From IMG/VR virus record IMGVR_UViG_3300042935_000423, positions 1 through 38,449 of that record: a stretch of DNA of 38,449 bases. One strand, 5' to 3'. Origin of the DNA: a virus. Under the pieces are notes generated by a model, which did not search any database, was not told where the DNA came from, and saw only the letters and a program-made list of their open reading frames with translations. A program made the position numbers and the translations under genes. Of this stretch, positions 24,454-33,025 are shown in pieces. Numbering within the stretch: the stretch's first letter is position 1; every line of letters begins with the position of its first letter.

Positions 24454-25352
24454 TACTTTCTAACTTTTGGATAATTTAATATAAACCATTCTATCGATTC
24501 TTTTAAACCTTTCTCCAAAGTGGTGAATTCATATTCTCCAATGATACTCAAAAGTTTGGCGTTTGAAGATGGTTTTCTGTGTTGACCATTTGGTTTGTCT
24601 GTCAACCACTTTACTTTCCCTTTGAAGCCCATGTACTCCACAATCAGATCAACTACTTGCTTAATAGAATACTCAGTTGGATTTGATATGATCACTGGTT
24701 CAGTCCCTGTGTATTTCTGGATAAGTAGATCTACTATGTTCGCTACGTCTTTTGAATAGACAAACTCTCTAAGTGGAGTACCATCACCCCATACTTCAAA
24801 AGTCTTTCTATTCTTTTTGGCAAGATAACACTTGTGAATTAACATTGGAATTACGTGACCTACTTCTAAGCTATAGTTATCGTTTGGTCCGTATACATTA
24901 CAAGGAATCACTGAAAAGTATTGTGTACCGTATTGTTGGTTAAACGCTCTAATCTGTACGTCAGCCATTCTCTTAGCGTAAGCGTAAGCGAAGTTAGATG
25001 GGTGTGGAGGACCTAATTCTATTTTAGTTTCGTCTAATGGATATTCCACGTTACCTGGAAATACGCACGTTGATAAAAATGAAACTAACTTTGGTATCTT
25101 TAACTCTTGACAAGCTTGAATCACATTAGTATTCATTCTAATATTGTCCATAAAAAAATCAGCAGGAAATTGCATGTTAGCCCCGACTCCGCCGACTTTT
25201 GCTGCGCAATGTACTACCACATCTGGCTTGTACATTGATATTGCGAATTTAGCTTTATCGTAATCTCTTAAATCTCTCTTAGAACTTAATTTAACTCCTT
25301 GATTGAAAGCAGATCCTATTAATCCAGTTCCTCCAGTAATTACTTTTGTCAT
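24453..25352 (-). CDS. fcl: GDP-L-fucose synthase
   Basis: A 299-residue SDR. G7-G-T-G-L-I-G13 nucleotide site, catalytic S94-T-C96, Y123-x-x-x-K127, and H166 in LEVGHVIP, all in the positions of the E. coli enzyme (S107, C109, Y136, K140, H179). Converts GDP-4-keto-6-deoxymannose to GDP-L-fucose with NADPH. It overlaps gmd by one base (TAATG), the usual gmd-fcl pair. A second, more diverged copy lies at 17003-17914. Confidence 0.92.
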   Translation of the reverse strand: MTKVITGGTGLIGSAFNQGVKLSSKRDLRDYDKAKFAISMYKPDVVVHCAAKVGGVGANMQFPADFFMDNIRMNTNVIQACQELKIPKLVSFLSTCVFPGNVEYPLDETKIELGPPHPSNFAYAYAKRMADVQIRAFNQQYGTQYFSVIPCNVYGPNDNYSLEVGHVIPMLIHKCYLAKKNRKTFEVWGDGTPLREFVYSKDVANIVDLLIQKYTGTEPVIISNPTEYSIKQVVDLIVEYMGFKGKVKWLTDKPNGQHRKPSSNAKLLSIIGEYEFTTLEKGLKESIEWFILNYPKVRK

Positions 25353-26335
25353 TAGAATACTCTATTTAATTCTTTTAACCAATATGAAATCATTTCATCC
25401 AACATTGTTTCAAATGTATAAGTGGGTTTCCAACCAGTAGCTTTCATTAATTTGCTAGGATCTCCTTTTAAATCTGTTAACTCTTCTGGTCTTAGAAACT
25501 TCATGTCTAACTTTACATAGTCTTCGTAGTTCAATTCTAGCTTATTAAAAACATACTCGCACAACTGTCTAACCGAATGCGAAGTACCAGTAGCGCAAAC
25601 AAAATCGTCGGCATCTTCTAATTGTAATATTCTCCACATAGCTTCTACATAATCTTTAGCATGACCCCAATCTCTTGTTGCTTCTAAGTTACCCAATCTC
25701 AATTCTGTTGATTGACCGTAGAATATCTTAACAGCTTCTTTAACTACTTTATTTGTTACGAAGTTAGTACCCCTTCTTGGTGATTCGTGGTTAAATAGAA
25801 TTCCATTAGATACGAACATACCATAAGAGTTTCTATAATTTCTTGTTATGTTGTATCCAAATACTTTAGCGCAACCGTAAGGAGATACTGGATTCATCGG
25901 TGTGGTCTCTCTTTGAAATCTATCTTCGTCTATAGAGTTTCCAAACATTTCCGAAGAAGAGGCTTGATATATCTTTGCATTCTTACACATAGATAGAGTA
26001 GCTTCCAATAAATTAAGAGTTCCAATTGCCACTGTGTTTGCCGTGTATACTGGTTGATCGAAAGAGATTCTTACATGCGATTGAGCCGCTAAGTTGTATA
26101 TCTCGTCTGGTTGTACTTTGCTTAGCACTCTATTAAGAGAGGCTAGATCGGTCATATCAGCGTAAGTCAAATTATCTTTGATCTGATCGTATACTTTGAT
26201 TCTCGCTGTTTGATTTTCAGCTACAGAGTTTCTCTTCAGAGTGCCGTGTACTTCGTAACCTTTATCTAATAGTAACTCTGCTAAGTATGATCCGTCTTGA
26301 CCGTTAATTCCAGTAATTAATGCTACTTTACTCAT
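25352..26335 (-). CDS. gmd: GDP-mannose 4,6-dehydratase
   Basis: A 327-residue extended SDR starting MSKVALITGINGQDGSYLAEL. G9-x-x-G-x-x-G15 NADP site, GTLKR, SSSEMFG at 126-132 (catalytic S/E), SPYGCAKVFG with Y153 and K157, and RRGTNFVTNKV. All family landmarks are present, so it should be active, converting GDP-D-mannose to GDP-4-keto-6-deoxy-D-mannose, the entry step to GDP-fucose and GDP-colitose-type sugars. GDP-mannose must come from the host; no ManB/ManC gene is visible. Confidence 0.95.
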   Translation of the reverse strand: MSKVALITGINGQDGSYLAELLLDKGYEVHGTLKRNSVAENQTARIKVYDQIKDNLTYADMTDLASLNRVLSKVQPDEIYNLAAQSHVRISFDQPVYTANTVAIGTLNLLEATLSMCKNAKIYQASSSEMFGNSIDEDRFQRETTPMNPVSPYGCAKVFGYNITRNYRNSYGMFVSNGILFNHESPRRGTNFVTNKVVKEAVKIFYGQSTELRLGNLEATRDWGHAKDYVEAMWRILQLEDADDFVCATGTSHSVRQLCEYVFNKLELNYEDYVKLDMKFLRPEELTDLKGDPSKLMKATGWKPTYTFETMLDEMISYWLKELNRVF

Positions 26336-26943
26336 ATAGTGTTGTATAAAGAATTTTGTTTTACTTGTCTGTCAATATCTTTAGGATGGTACAAAGCCCA
26401 GTCTTCAAATTCAGCAGGAAATATAGATGAGGTTTTCCAACCTTCCAATCTTTCGTGAACTTTACCGACCCATTGAATTGACTCGATGTTCTTACATATT
26501 CTTGTTTGATAATCAGGCCAATTAACTCGGCCTTTTTCGTCTACTCTCCAATGCCATGTTTTGATGTGTTCTTCAGTAAGACCTTTAACAGTGTTTACTC
26601 TAGGAACTCCATAACATTCTACATTACTATTCGCTTCTAATACCTCTTTAATTAATTTTAATAGGTGCTCAGAAAGGTATTCGTCCGCATCAATAAAAAA
26701 GATGTAGTCTCCTGTACAATTTTTCTTTAGATTATTTTTAAAAGCGGCAAAGTCTTTGTTAAGAGGAAATGTGATCGACTTTACAGGATATGCATCTACA
26801 ACAAACTTTACTTTGTCTGTAGCGGTGTCGTCTAACTGAATAATGATCTCATCTTCGCCTTGCTTACCTTGTGTAAGTTGCTTTAATAGCCTGTTTAATT
26901 CCTCTGCTTCGTTGTGAGCGGTGATTGCGTAACTTATTTTCAT
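26332..26943 (-). CDS. Family 2 glycosyltransferase, WaaE/KdtX-like
   Basis: A 203-residue protein starting MKISYAITAHNEAEELNRLL, with DEIIIQLDD near 35 and GDYIFFIDADEYLSEHLL near 78 (DADE as DxD). The pattern resembles LPS-core GT2 enzymes of the WaaE type. Minimal domain, no membrane helix. ATGA overlap with gmd, so co-expressed with GDP-sugar synthesis. Confidence 0.85.
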   Translation of the reverse strand: MKISYAITAHNEAEELNRLLKQLTQGKQGEDEIIIQLDDTATDKVKFVVDAYPVKSITFPLNKDFAAFKNNLKKNCTGDYIFFIDADEYLSEHLLKLIKEVLEANSNVECYGVPRVNTVKGLTEEHIKTWHWRVDEKGRVNWPDYQTRICKNIESIQWVGKVHERLEGWKTSSIFPAEFEDWALYHPKDIDRQVKQNSLYNTI

Positions 26944-26948
26944 ATTCT

Positions 26949-27395
26949 TTATTTTATTTCAAATAACCCAATATAATCGCAAGAGTCAAAGAAGTCGCTT
27001 CCGAATCCTTTTAGACTAGCTGAATCTGATTTGTGGGTTTTGCCTTTGAATTTTGGAGTCTCTTTCTCTTCTTCTGTCAATTCAATAGATTTGATTGCAC
27101 TCCACTCCCAATCTTCAGCGCTACTTCCATTTGCGAATACTGTGCCTTGATTTTCTATATTAATTACTTGAGGATACCACACTCGTTTATCTTCATCTAC
27201 GTATTTGATATCTTTGTATAATTCTGGAAATTCGGCTTCGTATTGTTCGAAATCAAATTCTCCCTCTCTCATTAAATCGCTCGTAGTAAATCCACAGCTA
27301 AAGCATGCATATACATTATGAAACTCATTGATAGGCGTAACATAACAAGCATCTTCTGCTTTACACTTTGGACATATTGTTAATTGATCAGTCAT
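26949..27395 (-). CDS. Zinc-ribbon phage protein
   Basis: A 148-residue protein. CPKCKAEDACYVTPI...YACFSCGFTT gives CxxC and CxxC about 25 residues apart, a classic zinc ribbon at 8-38. An acidic middle with DEDKRVWYPQVINIENQGTVF follows; this 'YPQVIN' type segment recurs in conserved phage proteins of unknown function. Overlaps by eight bases with the following S/T-rich gene. Confidence 0.8.
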   Translation of the reverse strand: MTDQLTICPKCKAEDACYVTPINEFHNVYACFSCGFTTSDLMREGEFDFEQYEAEFPELYKDIKYVDEDKRVWYPQVINIENQGTVFANGSSAEDWEWSAIKSIELTEEEKETPKFKGKTHKSDSASLKGFGSDFFDSCDYIGLFEIK

Positions 27396-27723
27396 TTAAT
27401 AATGTTTTTTCGTTAGAAGTTGTATAACTAATTGTACTACCTGATGGAAGTGATGTACTTGTTGATGTTGATATGTCTCCAAAAGATGCTACATATGGAT
27501 TAGCAATTGTAATATAACCAGTACCAGGAGTTGTTGTAATTGTTGTCCCCGTTGGTGTTTCTGGACCTCTTGTTGAATTAGGCGTTCCAACAAAAGGATA
27601 TGTTTGATCATTTACTTCTGCTAATTTTTCTTTTAATATATCCCACTGTTTTGGGGTTATATTAAAATCGTGGACTCCTTCGGTAAATCCCTTCAGCCAT
27701 AATATGAATTCTTTACTTGTCAT
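27388..27723 (-). CDS. Phage protein with Thr/Ser-rich tail
   Basis: A 111-residue protein. The N-terminal 40 residues (EFILWLKGFTEGVHDFNITPKQWDILKEKLAEV) are a conserved phage-type helical module (WLKGF..., TPKQW). After NDQTYPFVG comes a 60-residue tail rich in Thr, Ser, Gly and Pro, low complexity and probably flexible. It sits between glycosyltransferase genes, so the tail is a candidate glycan acceptor, which is inference only. Overlaps both neighbours by 8-11 bases. Confidence 0.75.
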   Translation of the reverse strand: MTSKEFILWLKGFTEGVHDFNITPKQWDILKEKLAEVNDQTYPFVGTPNSTRGPETPTGTTITTTPGTGYITIANPYVASFGDISTSTSTSLPSGSTISYTTSNEKTLLND

Positions 27724-29011
27724 TTTTAACTTCTATTTTTTTAAGTTTAGGTAATGTCAATCCTACTTGTTTAGGAATTTTATCTAAATAAGTTCCCAAT
27801 AAAGTCTTCATCTCATCAAAGCTAAATTTGGTTTTTGATTGATGCGCTTGCTTCTTCGCTCTCTCTTCGTACTTAGAATACTTCTCGTATACATCTCTTA
27901 AATAGAACTCTGCTTGTTTTGTATCAGGACTAAACCATGCTGACTCTTTTATTAAAAGATTTTCTACTACTGCAGAAGGATGAATTTGTTTTAAAGCTCC
28001 TCCAATAAGACAGCAGTTTTCCATAAACAAAAAATCAACGTGTCCAGAGTACGCTGTAGTTATGATAGGCTTTTTTGATAATGTGAATTCTAAAAGAGGT
28101 CTGCCAAATCCTTCTCCTTTAGTTAAATTAAACATAGCCTTTACTTTTCCGTGATTATATAAGTTGTTTATGTCTTTATCATCCATCTCTCCGTGAAGTA
28201 GATAAATGTTCGGCAAATTTCCACTCACAGATTTTTTTACTATATCGATCTTTCTTAAAATCTCTTCCCTATCCATAATACTAGATCCAGCTCCTGATGT
28301 TTTAATTATTAAAGCAGGTTGGCTCTTTCTGTTTTTAAAAGTCTCTAAAAACGTTTTTATCATTAATGGAACGTTCTTTCTGTCTTCTCCAAATTCCCCT
28401 TGTAACCAATGTCCAACAAACAAGTAACAGAAGTCTTCTTTTATTTCATCCAAAGCCTGAACCAATTCAGTGCCGTCTAAATCTTCGTCTGCTACATAAA
28501 AATATTTGTTCAGATCAACGCCTTCGAATAATACTTCAATGGGTTTTTCTGCTTTTATTTCTTTAATTACTTGTCCTGTGGTTTTATCTTGCTCTTTAAA
28601 TCCTGAATTTAACATCACGTTTTTAGCGTGTTGAGAAGAAACTAATGTTAAATTCATTCTATTTATTCCCTCTATCCAAGTTGCAGGACATATTGTAGTT
28701 TCTATACCTGCGGTTACTCCAATATTATATTTTCCCACTGGTTGAAATTCATTAGGAACCGTGATTTGAATCCAAACATCTGGCTGTTTTGGCATTTGGC
28801 TAGATTTAAGTATTAATTTTTCCAACCATCCCCACTCCTGCTCATTGTCTTTTATGTATCCCCATGGAGTAACTCCCCATCTTTGAGCTATGATATTGAA
28901 TTCGTATTCGTCTTTTTTTAATTCATATAGAGCTTTAAAAAAATCTCTAGATCTTGCACCGTAACCTGAATATGTGTCTATTGGGCAACTTATCACACAG
29001 TATTGTTTCAT
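27713..29011 (-). CDS. Family 4-like (GT-B) glycosyltransferase
   Basis: A 432-residue protein. An N-terminal GT-B half starts with CVISCPIDTYSGYGARSRDFF (G-x-G acceptor loop). The C-terminal half has FVGHWLQGEFGEDRKN, LLHGEMDDKDINNLYNHGKV, and FNLTKGEGFGRPLLEFTLSKKPIITTAYSG near 291-320, which is the E-x7-E donor-binding region of GT4. A GT-B enzyme using an activated sugar; identity unknown. Two bases from the other GT-B gene. Confidence 0.88.
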   Translation of the reverse strand: MKQYCVISCPIDTYSGYGARSRDFFKALYELKKDEYEFNIIAQRWGVTPWGYIKDNEQEWGWLEKLILKSSQMPKQPDVWIQITVPNEFQPVGKYNIGVTAGIETTICPATWIEGINRMNLTLVSSQHAKNVMLNSGFKEQDKTTGQVIKEIKAEKPIEVLFEGVDLNKYFYVADEDLDGTELVQALDEIKEDFCYLFVGHWLQGEFGEDRKNVPLMIKTFLETFKNRKSQPALIIKTSGAGSSIMDREEILRKIDIVKKSVSGNLPNIYLLHGEMDDKDINNLYNHGKVKAMFNLTKGEGFGRPLLEFTLSKKPIITTAYSGHVDFLFMENCCLIGGALKQIHPSAVVENLLIKESAWFSPDTKQAEFYLRDVYEKYSKYEERAKKQAHQSKTKFSFDEMKTLLGTYLDKIPKQVGLTLPKLKKIEVKNDK

Positions 29012-29012
29012 A

Positions 29013-30455
29013 TTAATATATTAATTTATGAGCTATTTTTTTTCTTGGTAAATCTTCTACTTTAATTAATTCAAATTGTTTTCTTGGTTTAAATTTTTCA
29101 AAAGTTTCTTCTATGCAGTCTAATACGTTTTGACACATATTACTAGAACTCATCATTGATTCTTTTGATTGGGCCCATTTTCTACCTTCTAGTCCTCTTT
29201 TCTCCCTCTCTTCAGATGGAAGTTCATACACTTTCTGTATAGATTTTGCTAGATCTCTAAAGTCCAATCTATCATCGAATATATAAGGCGTAGGAATAGA
29301 TCCTACAATGCTTGAATTGCTAGGGAATACAGGTTCTGCCCATTCTCCATGTTTTTTATAGGTGCCGAAGTGATTAGAGCAAAAGTTTTCATTAAAATCA
29401 ATCCAATTGCCTTGCTCATCTTCAAATCTCATTTGGTCTTGCATTCCTCCAGTAACTGTTGCTATAATCATTTTACCTGTCATCATAGATTCTGTCAATG
29501 ATAGTCCCCATCCTTCGTTAGAAGAAGGCAAACACGTTACGTCTGATAAATTATAAAGTAAATTTATTTGATCTGCTCCTACTCTAGAATCATGAATAAT
29601 CACTCTTTGATATTCAGGGTCGCAAAACAAATCTCTTACTACCCCTAAATCTGTACCATTTTCATCAGTCACTTGAGTGTGCATAAGTAGCGCACATTTT
29701 TTAGCTTTTTCTTTTCCTATAGTATCACAAAAAACAGAATATGCAAGAATTAAATCAGAAGTACATTTTCTTCTAATGTTTCTTGCGTTATAAAAAATTA
29801 CAAATTCTGGTATGTCTTCTCCAAAAACCGCTTTCTTTTTTACCTGTAATTTTTCATATTCGTCTTTCATGAATTCATTGATAGGGAAAAATATCTTTTC
29901 ATTAATACCGTGAGGAACATATTTTAAAACTTTGTTTTTTACTTTATCGCCTAATACAACTCTATTGATATTTAAAGTTTGTTTTGAAATAGCCATAAGA
30001 GTATCGCAAGATTCATAATATGCTTTATTGTATAAAGGCGCAGGTAAATCATCCCAAATGTTTAAATAAATCATAGGAATCTTTCTTCTAACTTCATTTT
30101 CCATTTGAAATAACCAGGTCCAATATCTTGGATCTGTAAAAAACATAATTGCGTCAGGTTTCTCTATGTCAAGAAGTTGTCTAACTAATTCAGGGGATCC
30201 GTAACCATTTATTGGATAAATAAAAACTGAAGCATCTGGAATTCCCATGATATTGTTAGTGTCTTCAGAAATATCGAGTCTCTTCCCTGCGTCTGGATGT
30301 TGTATTGCACCTCCTAAGTTTATCCAATTAAATCTATGAGATGTGCCTATAACTATCTCTCTTGCCATGGTAGATATACCGCTGGTCATTCTAATATCAT
30401 CGCACATAAATAGGATCTTTTTTCTTTGATCCTGAGGAATGTAACCTTTTATCAT
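29013..30455 (-). CDS. Family 4-like (GT-B) glycosyltransferase, larger
   Basis: A 480-residue protein. RKKILFMCDDIRMTSGISTMA near 11 (G-I-x-T-M GT-B loop), DAIMFFTDPRYWTWLF, VIFYNARNIRRKCTSDLILAY near 219, and CLPSSNEGWGLSLTESMMTGKMIIATVTGG near 308-337, the GT4 E-x7-E block. C-terminal 60 residues are basic and may bind the acceptor. Probably the promoter-proximal GT of the block, since only the small regulator gene lies upstream. Confidence 0.88.
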   Translation of the reverse strand: MIKGYIPQDQRKKILFMCDDIRMTSGISTMAREIVIGTSHRFNWINLGGAIQHPDAGKRLDISEDTNNIMGIPDASVFIYPINGYGSPELVRQLLDIEKPDAIMFFTDPRYWTWLFQMENEVRRKIPMIYLNIWDDLPAPLYNKAYYESCDTLMAISKQTLNINRVVLGDKVKNKVLKYVPHGINEKIFFPINEFMKDEYEKLQVKKKAVFGEDIPEFVIFYNARNIRRKCTSDLILAYSVFCDTIGKEKAKKCALLMHTQVTDENGTDLGVVRDLFCDPEYQRVIIHDSRVGADQINLLYNLSDVTCLPSSNEGWGLSLTESMMTGKMIIATVTGGMQDQMRFEDEQGNWIDFNENFCSNHFGTYKKHGEWAEPVFPSNSSIVGSIPTPYIFDDRLDFRDLAKSIQKVYELPSEEREKRGLEGRKWAQSKESMMSSSNMCQNVLDCIEETFEKFKPRKQFELIKVEDLPRKKIAHKLIY

Positions 30456-30462
30456 TTGTAAC

Positions 30463-30681
30463 TTATTTTATTGCATTAATTATTTCAGATCCAGTGTAGT
30501 AGGTGTTGTATTGCTCGTGCATCTTTGCTCTGAAGCCAGAATCAGTCAGATACATATACATCGTTCTCTCCACTATGTCTTGTAAGTTCATCTTAGTTCT
30601 TATTGAGGTGATCTTGAAGTCCTCATATAGAGTCTCGGGTATCTTTACAGACGTAATTACCCTTTTCGTTTTGCTAACCAT
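30463..30681 (-). CDS. Ribbon-helix-helix DNA-binding protein
   Basis: A 72-residue protein. KRVITSVKIPETLYEDFKITSIRTK at residues 6-30 is the beta strand and first helix of an Arc/MetJ/CopG-type fold, followed by MNLQDIVERTMYMYL as the second helix. Such proteins are dimeric repressors. It is seven bases upstream of the glycosyltransferase operon, so it may regulate it. Its own promoter region (30682-30729) is strongly A/T-rich, with no clear consensus. Confidence 0.8.
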   Translation of the reverse strand: MVSKTKRVITSVKIPETLYEDFKITSIRTKMNLQDIVERTMYMYLTDSGFRAKMHEQYNTYYTGSEIINAIK

Positions 30682-30729
30682 ATTATAATTTATTTACTAT
30701 AAATATATAGATAAAGAGTAAATATAAAT

Positions 30730-31650
30730 TTATAACAAAACTTTTTTATTTGTTCGGTCGCAGTGCTCTGGTTTGTCTTTGAATGGGCACCACTTGCATC
30801 CATCTAAGTTCTTTGTGTACTCTCTTTCTGCTATGTACTTGGCGTCAACTGTGAATGTTTCTCTAACAAAAGATTCGAATTCTGCCACTGCGTCTTTTAC
30901 TTTCTTAGTGCCTTGAGCTGGAATAAACTCTTGAACATACTTTGTAGGAAAATCAGGACTAACATAAGGTCGTCTCTTTACTATAAAGAATCTGACTTCT
31001 ATTTTATCTATAGGAACGTTTAGAGCTCTTGAGTAGAAGTGTTTGTACAAAAGCAACTGACTTATCTTGTTCTTGTCTTTTTTATCGTTATCGTTCCAAC
31101 CTTTTGTCGAAGTCTTAATATCATAGATCTCGTAAGTCTCTGTGTTCTTATTAAAGAAGATCAAGTCGATTGAACCAGTCATGATCACATTTGGAATCTC
31201 GTCTACTATGTATTGCTCGATTGGAATCTCGATACCGATTAACTTAGTAGTTCTTAAGTTAAAGTACTCGCCTCTTCTCTTCTTAATCCAATCCAATATG
31301 GTAATACCATCTTCTATAAACTCTTTGAAATCGTTAGGCTTTATAAAGTGCTCGCCTTTCTGTTCTGCTAAAGCCTCTTTATAATTCTCGTACATTCTTT
31401 CTTTTAGCAATCCAGCCAAGTCCATTTCGTCTGCCTTTTTAGCTGAGTCTTCGAACATTACTTTTAACCAGTCTTGCATGGTTTCGTGGAAAGAGGTACC
31501 GAAAGTTAAATGCACAGAAGGTTTGAATATCTTTAGCTTCTTAATGTAGTTAAGATACCATTGATATTGACACTGCTTGTATATAGAATATTGTGAATAA
31601 GACACAGACTTCTGATAAGCATAATTTACTCCCCATACATGTTTTGGCAT
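30730..31650 (-). CDS. PD-(D/E)XK nuclease, Cas4/RecB-like with Fe-S cysteines
   Basis: A 306-residue protein. SYSQYSIYKQCQYQWYL near 17-33 with C27, LTFGTSFHETMQDWL near 47 (catalytic His region), VIMTGSIDLIFF near 174 (catalytic Asp), YEIYDIKTS near 193 (D-x-K), and C285-x2-C288-x8-C297 near the end. The N-terminal Cys plus three C-terminal Cys are the [4Fe-4S] ligands of Cas4/AddB-type nucleases. Phage copies usually process DNA ends in replication or recombination. No CRISPR array or Cas1/2 gene is present. Confidence 0.88.
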   Translation of the reverse strand: MPKHVWGVNYAYQKSVSYSQYSIYKQCQYQWYLNYIKKLKIFKPSVHLTFGTSFHETMQDWLKVMFEDSAKKADEMDLAGLLKERMYENYKEALAEQKGEHFIKPNDFKEFIEDGITILDWIKKRRGEYFNLRTTKLIGIEIPIEQYIVDEIPNVIMTGSIDLIFFNKNTETYEIYDIKTSTKGWNDNDKKDKNKISQLLLYKHFYSRALNVPIDKIEVRFFIVKRRPYVSPDFPTKYVQEFIPAQGTKKVKDAVAEFESFVRETFTVDAKYIAEREYTKNLDGCKWCPFKDKPEHCDRTNKKVLL

Positions 31651-31654
31651 TGTC

Positions 31655-31924
31655 TTATTTTTTACCGTCTATTGTAGACTTTATTTTTTGTAGATACAGA
31701 ATTGCATCCATGTGTTCTTCGATTGCATGTTGCAACCATTCTGACAAAGATAGATCGGTTCTGTCTAAATCGGTGTTGTATTTTGCTTTACCGACTCTTG
31801 ATCTGTCGATAAATTGATCTACGATACCATCGACTATAGAATCAGTCTTTAGAACTTGTCTTGTGTTTTCGGATGTGTATATAATGTTGTCTCCGTATAC
31901 TTCTCTATTCTTCGTCTTTTTCAT
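31655..31924 (-). CDS. MazG-like small helical phage protein
   Basis: An 89-residue protein. RSRVGKAKYNTDLDRTDLSLSEWLQHAIEEHMDAILYLQKI is the very common phage motif 'VGKxKYGxxLDRxDLxxxEWLQHAxEExMDAxxYL', resembling the acidic helices of MazG-type NTP pyrophosphohydrolases (EEhMD). Likely a small metal-dependent NTP hydrolase or an inactive relative. Overlaps the start of the nuclease operon and the end of the zinc-ribbon gene by 20 bases. Confidence 0.8.
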   Translation of the reverse strand: MKKTKNREVYGDNIIYTSENTRQVLKTDSIVDGIVDQFIDRSRVGKAKYNTDLDRTDLSLSEWLQHAIEEHMDAILYLQKIKSTIDGKK

Positions 31925-32150
31925 TACTTTCTGTTATTGCTAATTCTGGTGGATAAAAATCTTTGTTTATGTGTCCGCATTTAACGCAACAAAAAACTTG
32001 AACTGGTGCCAAGCCTTCTCTTCCGTCTGCAGATAAAAATTTACTGACCTTTCTTAATAGCAATCCCATAGTAAAAGCATTGTGACCGCAACTGTCGCAA
32101 AGCCATGGTGTGGTTTTGGTTAAATCTACCTGTGGTTGTTTTTGATTCAT
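31905..32150 (-). CDS. Zinc-ribbon protein, 81 aa
   Basis: Start at MNQKQPQVDLTKTTPW (ATG 32148-32150); a frame from 32180 overlaps the upstream gene. CDSCGHNAFTMGLL and FCCVKCGHINKDF give two CxxC pairs about 36 residues apart, a zinc ribbon, with YPPEL after it. Ends with TAG. Shares one base with the next upstream gene (TAATG). Small zinc ribbons of this type occur in phage replication or transcription operons; function unknown. Confidence 0.8.
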   Translation of the reverse strand: MNQKQPQVDLTKTTPWLCDSCGHNAFTMGLLLRKVSKFLSADGREGLAPVQVFCCVKCGHINKDFYPPELAITESNEKDEE

Positions 32151-32623
32151 TATTTGTTTTTTTCTTGTTTTAAATCCCAATAAATTTTTCTTACTTTAGC
32201 TCCTAACTCAGCATCGTTTGGTGTGTATAAAATAGTAGTTTCGTCCACTAAGATTAACATATGAGATGGATTTGCTGTACCTAAAGGTTCTATTTCTGCA
32301 AATGTTTCTGAAATTTCTTTACTTCCTCCGCATTTTACACATAATTGCCCAGCGCCTTCTACGTAATTAAAACGATAGTCGATGTGATCGTTAAATCTGT
32401 AAGCGGTTTCAGCTCCGCAGATAACGCATTTTTCAATTGGGTTATTTTTATACGGAGGTCTATCTATAACAGCGTCACCGGGCCCGTATTCCATTTTAAC
32501 ATACCGTTGTTTTTGTTCTTGCTCTAATGCACAGGAAAGATGGTCTACGCCAACAAGATAATCGTATTCTATTTCTGAGGTGTCTTTGCCACAATATTGG
32601 CAGATAAATAGGGAGTTTTCCAT
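32150..32623 (-). CDS. Protein with two zinc knuckles, 157 aa
   Basis: CQYCGKDTSEIEYDYLVGVDHLSC at 9-32 and CVICGAETAYRF...LCVKCGGS at 66-101: two CxxC modules, the second with a further CxxC. The order resembles small zinc-finger recruitment proteins of phages. No catalytic motif. It is the first gene after the gap 32624-32712 on the transcription path to the nuclease genes. Confidence 0.78.
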   Translation of the reverse strand: MENSLFICQYCGKDTSEIEYDYLVGVDHLSCALEQEQKQRYVKMEYGPGDAVIDRPPYKNNPIEKCVICGAETAYRFNDHIDYRFNYVEGAGQLCVKCGGSKEISETFAEIEPLGTANPSHMLILVDETTILYTPNDAELGAKVRKIYWDLKQEKNK

Positions 32624-32712
32624 AGCGTTTTATTTATAACCTAAATGTAACAATTATGGAGAAGATGGAGAAATAAAAGTTTAAAGTAAAGCTGTTGTTC
32701 TTGACTTATTTT

Positions 32713-32988
32713 TTATTTTTTGTTAATTAACTTTGATTCCAATTTGTCTAGTCGAGAATCCATCATGCTGTATATAGCTTGTTCTGATTCTGCTCGACTT
32801 CTGTGAACATTTTCTATCTCTAAGGATAGTACTCTATTTGTTTGAGCGTCTATTTCAATGACGTCTCTATTGAGGTCTTCGATTCTTTTTTCTAACTTAA
32901 TGGTCTTAACGAAGGCAATAACAGCAACTACCGCTAACGCGATAACCACCACTAAGCTCATCCCTAAAACGAATGATAGTGTTTCCAT
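32713..32988 (-). CDS. Membrane protein with coiled coil, 91 aa
   Basis: A strong N-terminal membrane helix (SFVLGMSLVVVIALAVVAVIAFV, residues 5-27) is followed by an acidic/basic coiled coil to the end (KLEKRIEDLNRDVIEID...). No lipobox. Reminiscent of the putative holin at 1422-1715 in layout but not obviously homologous. Function unknown. Confidence 0.75.
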   Translation of the reverse strand: METLSFVLGMSLVVVIALAVVAVIAFVKTIKLEKRIEDLNRDVIEIDAQTNRVLSLEIENVHRSRAESEQAIYSMMDSRLDKLESKLINKK

Positions 32989-33025
32989 ATTTTATTTCTC
33001 CTATATGCCAAAGAACAACAGCTTG

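Noticed and set aside
30730-31650. CRISPR-Cas involvement of the Cas4-like nuclease
   Set aside because: No repeat-spacer array, Cas1 or Cas2 gene is visible. Free-standing Cas4-like nucleases are common in phages.
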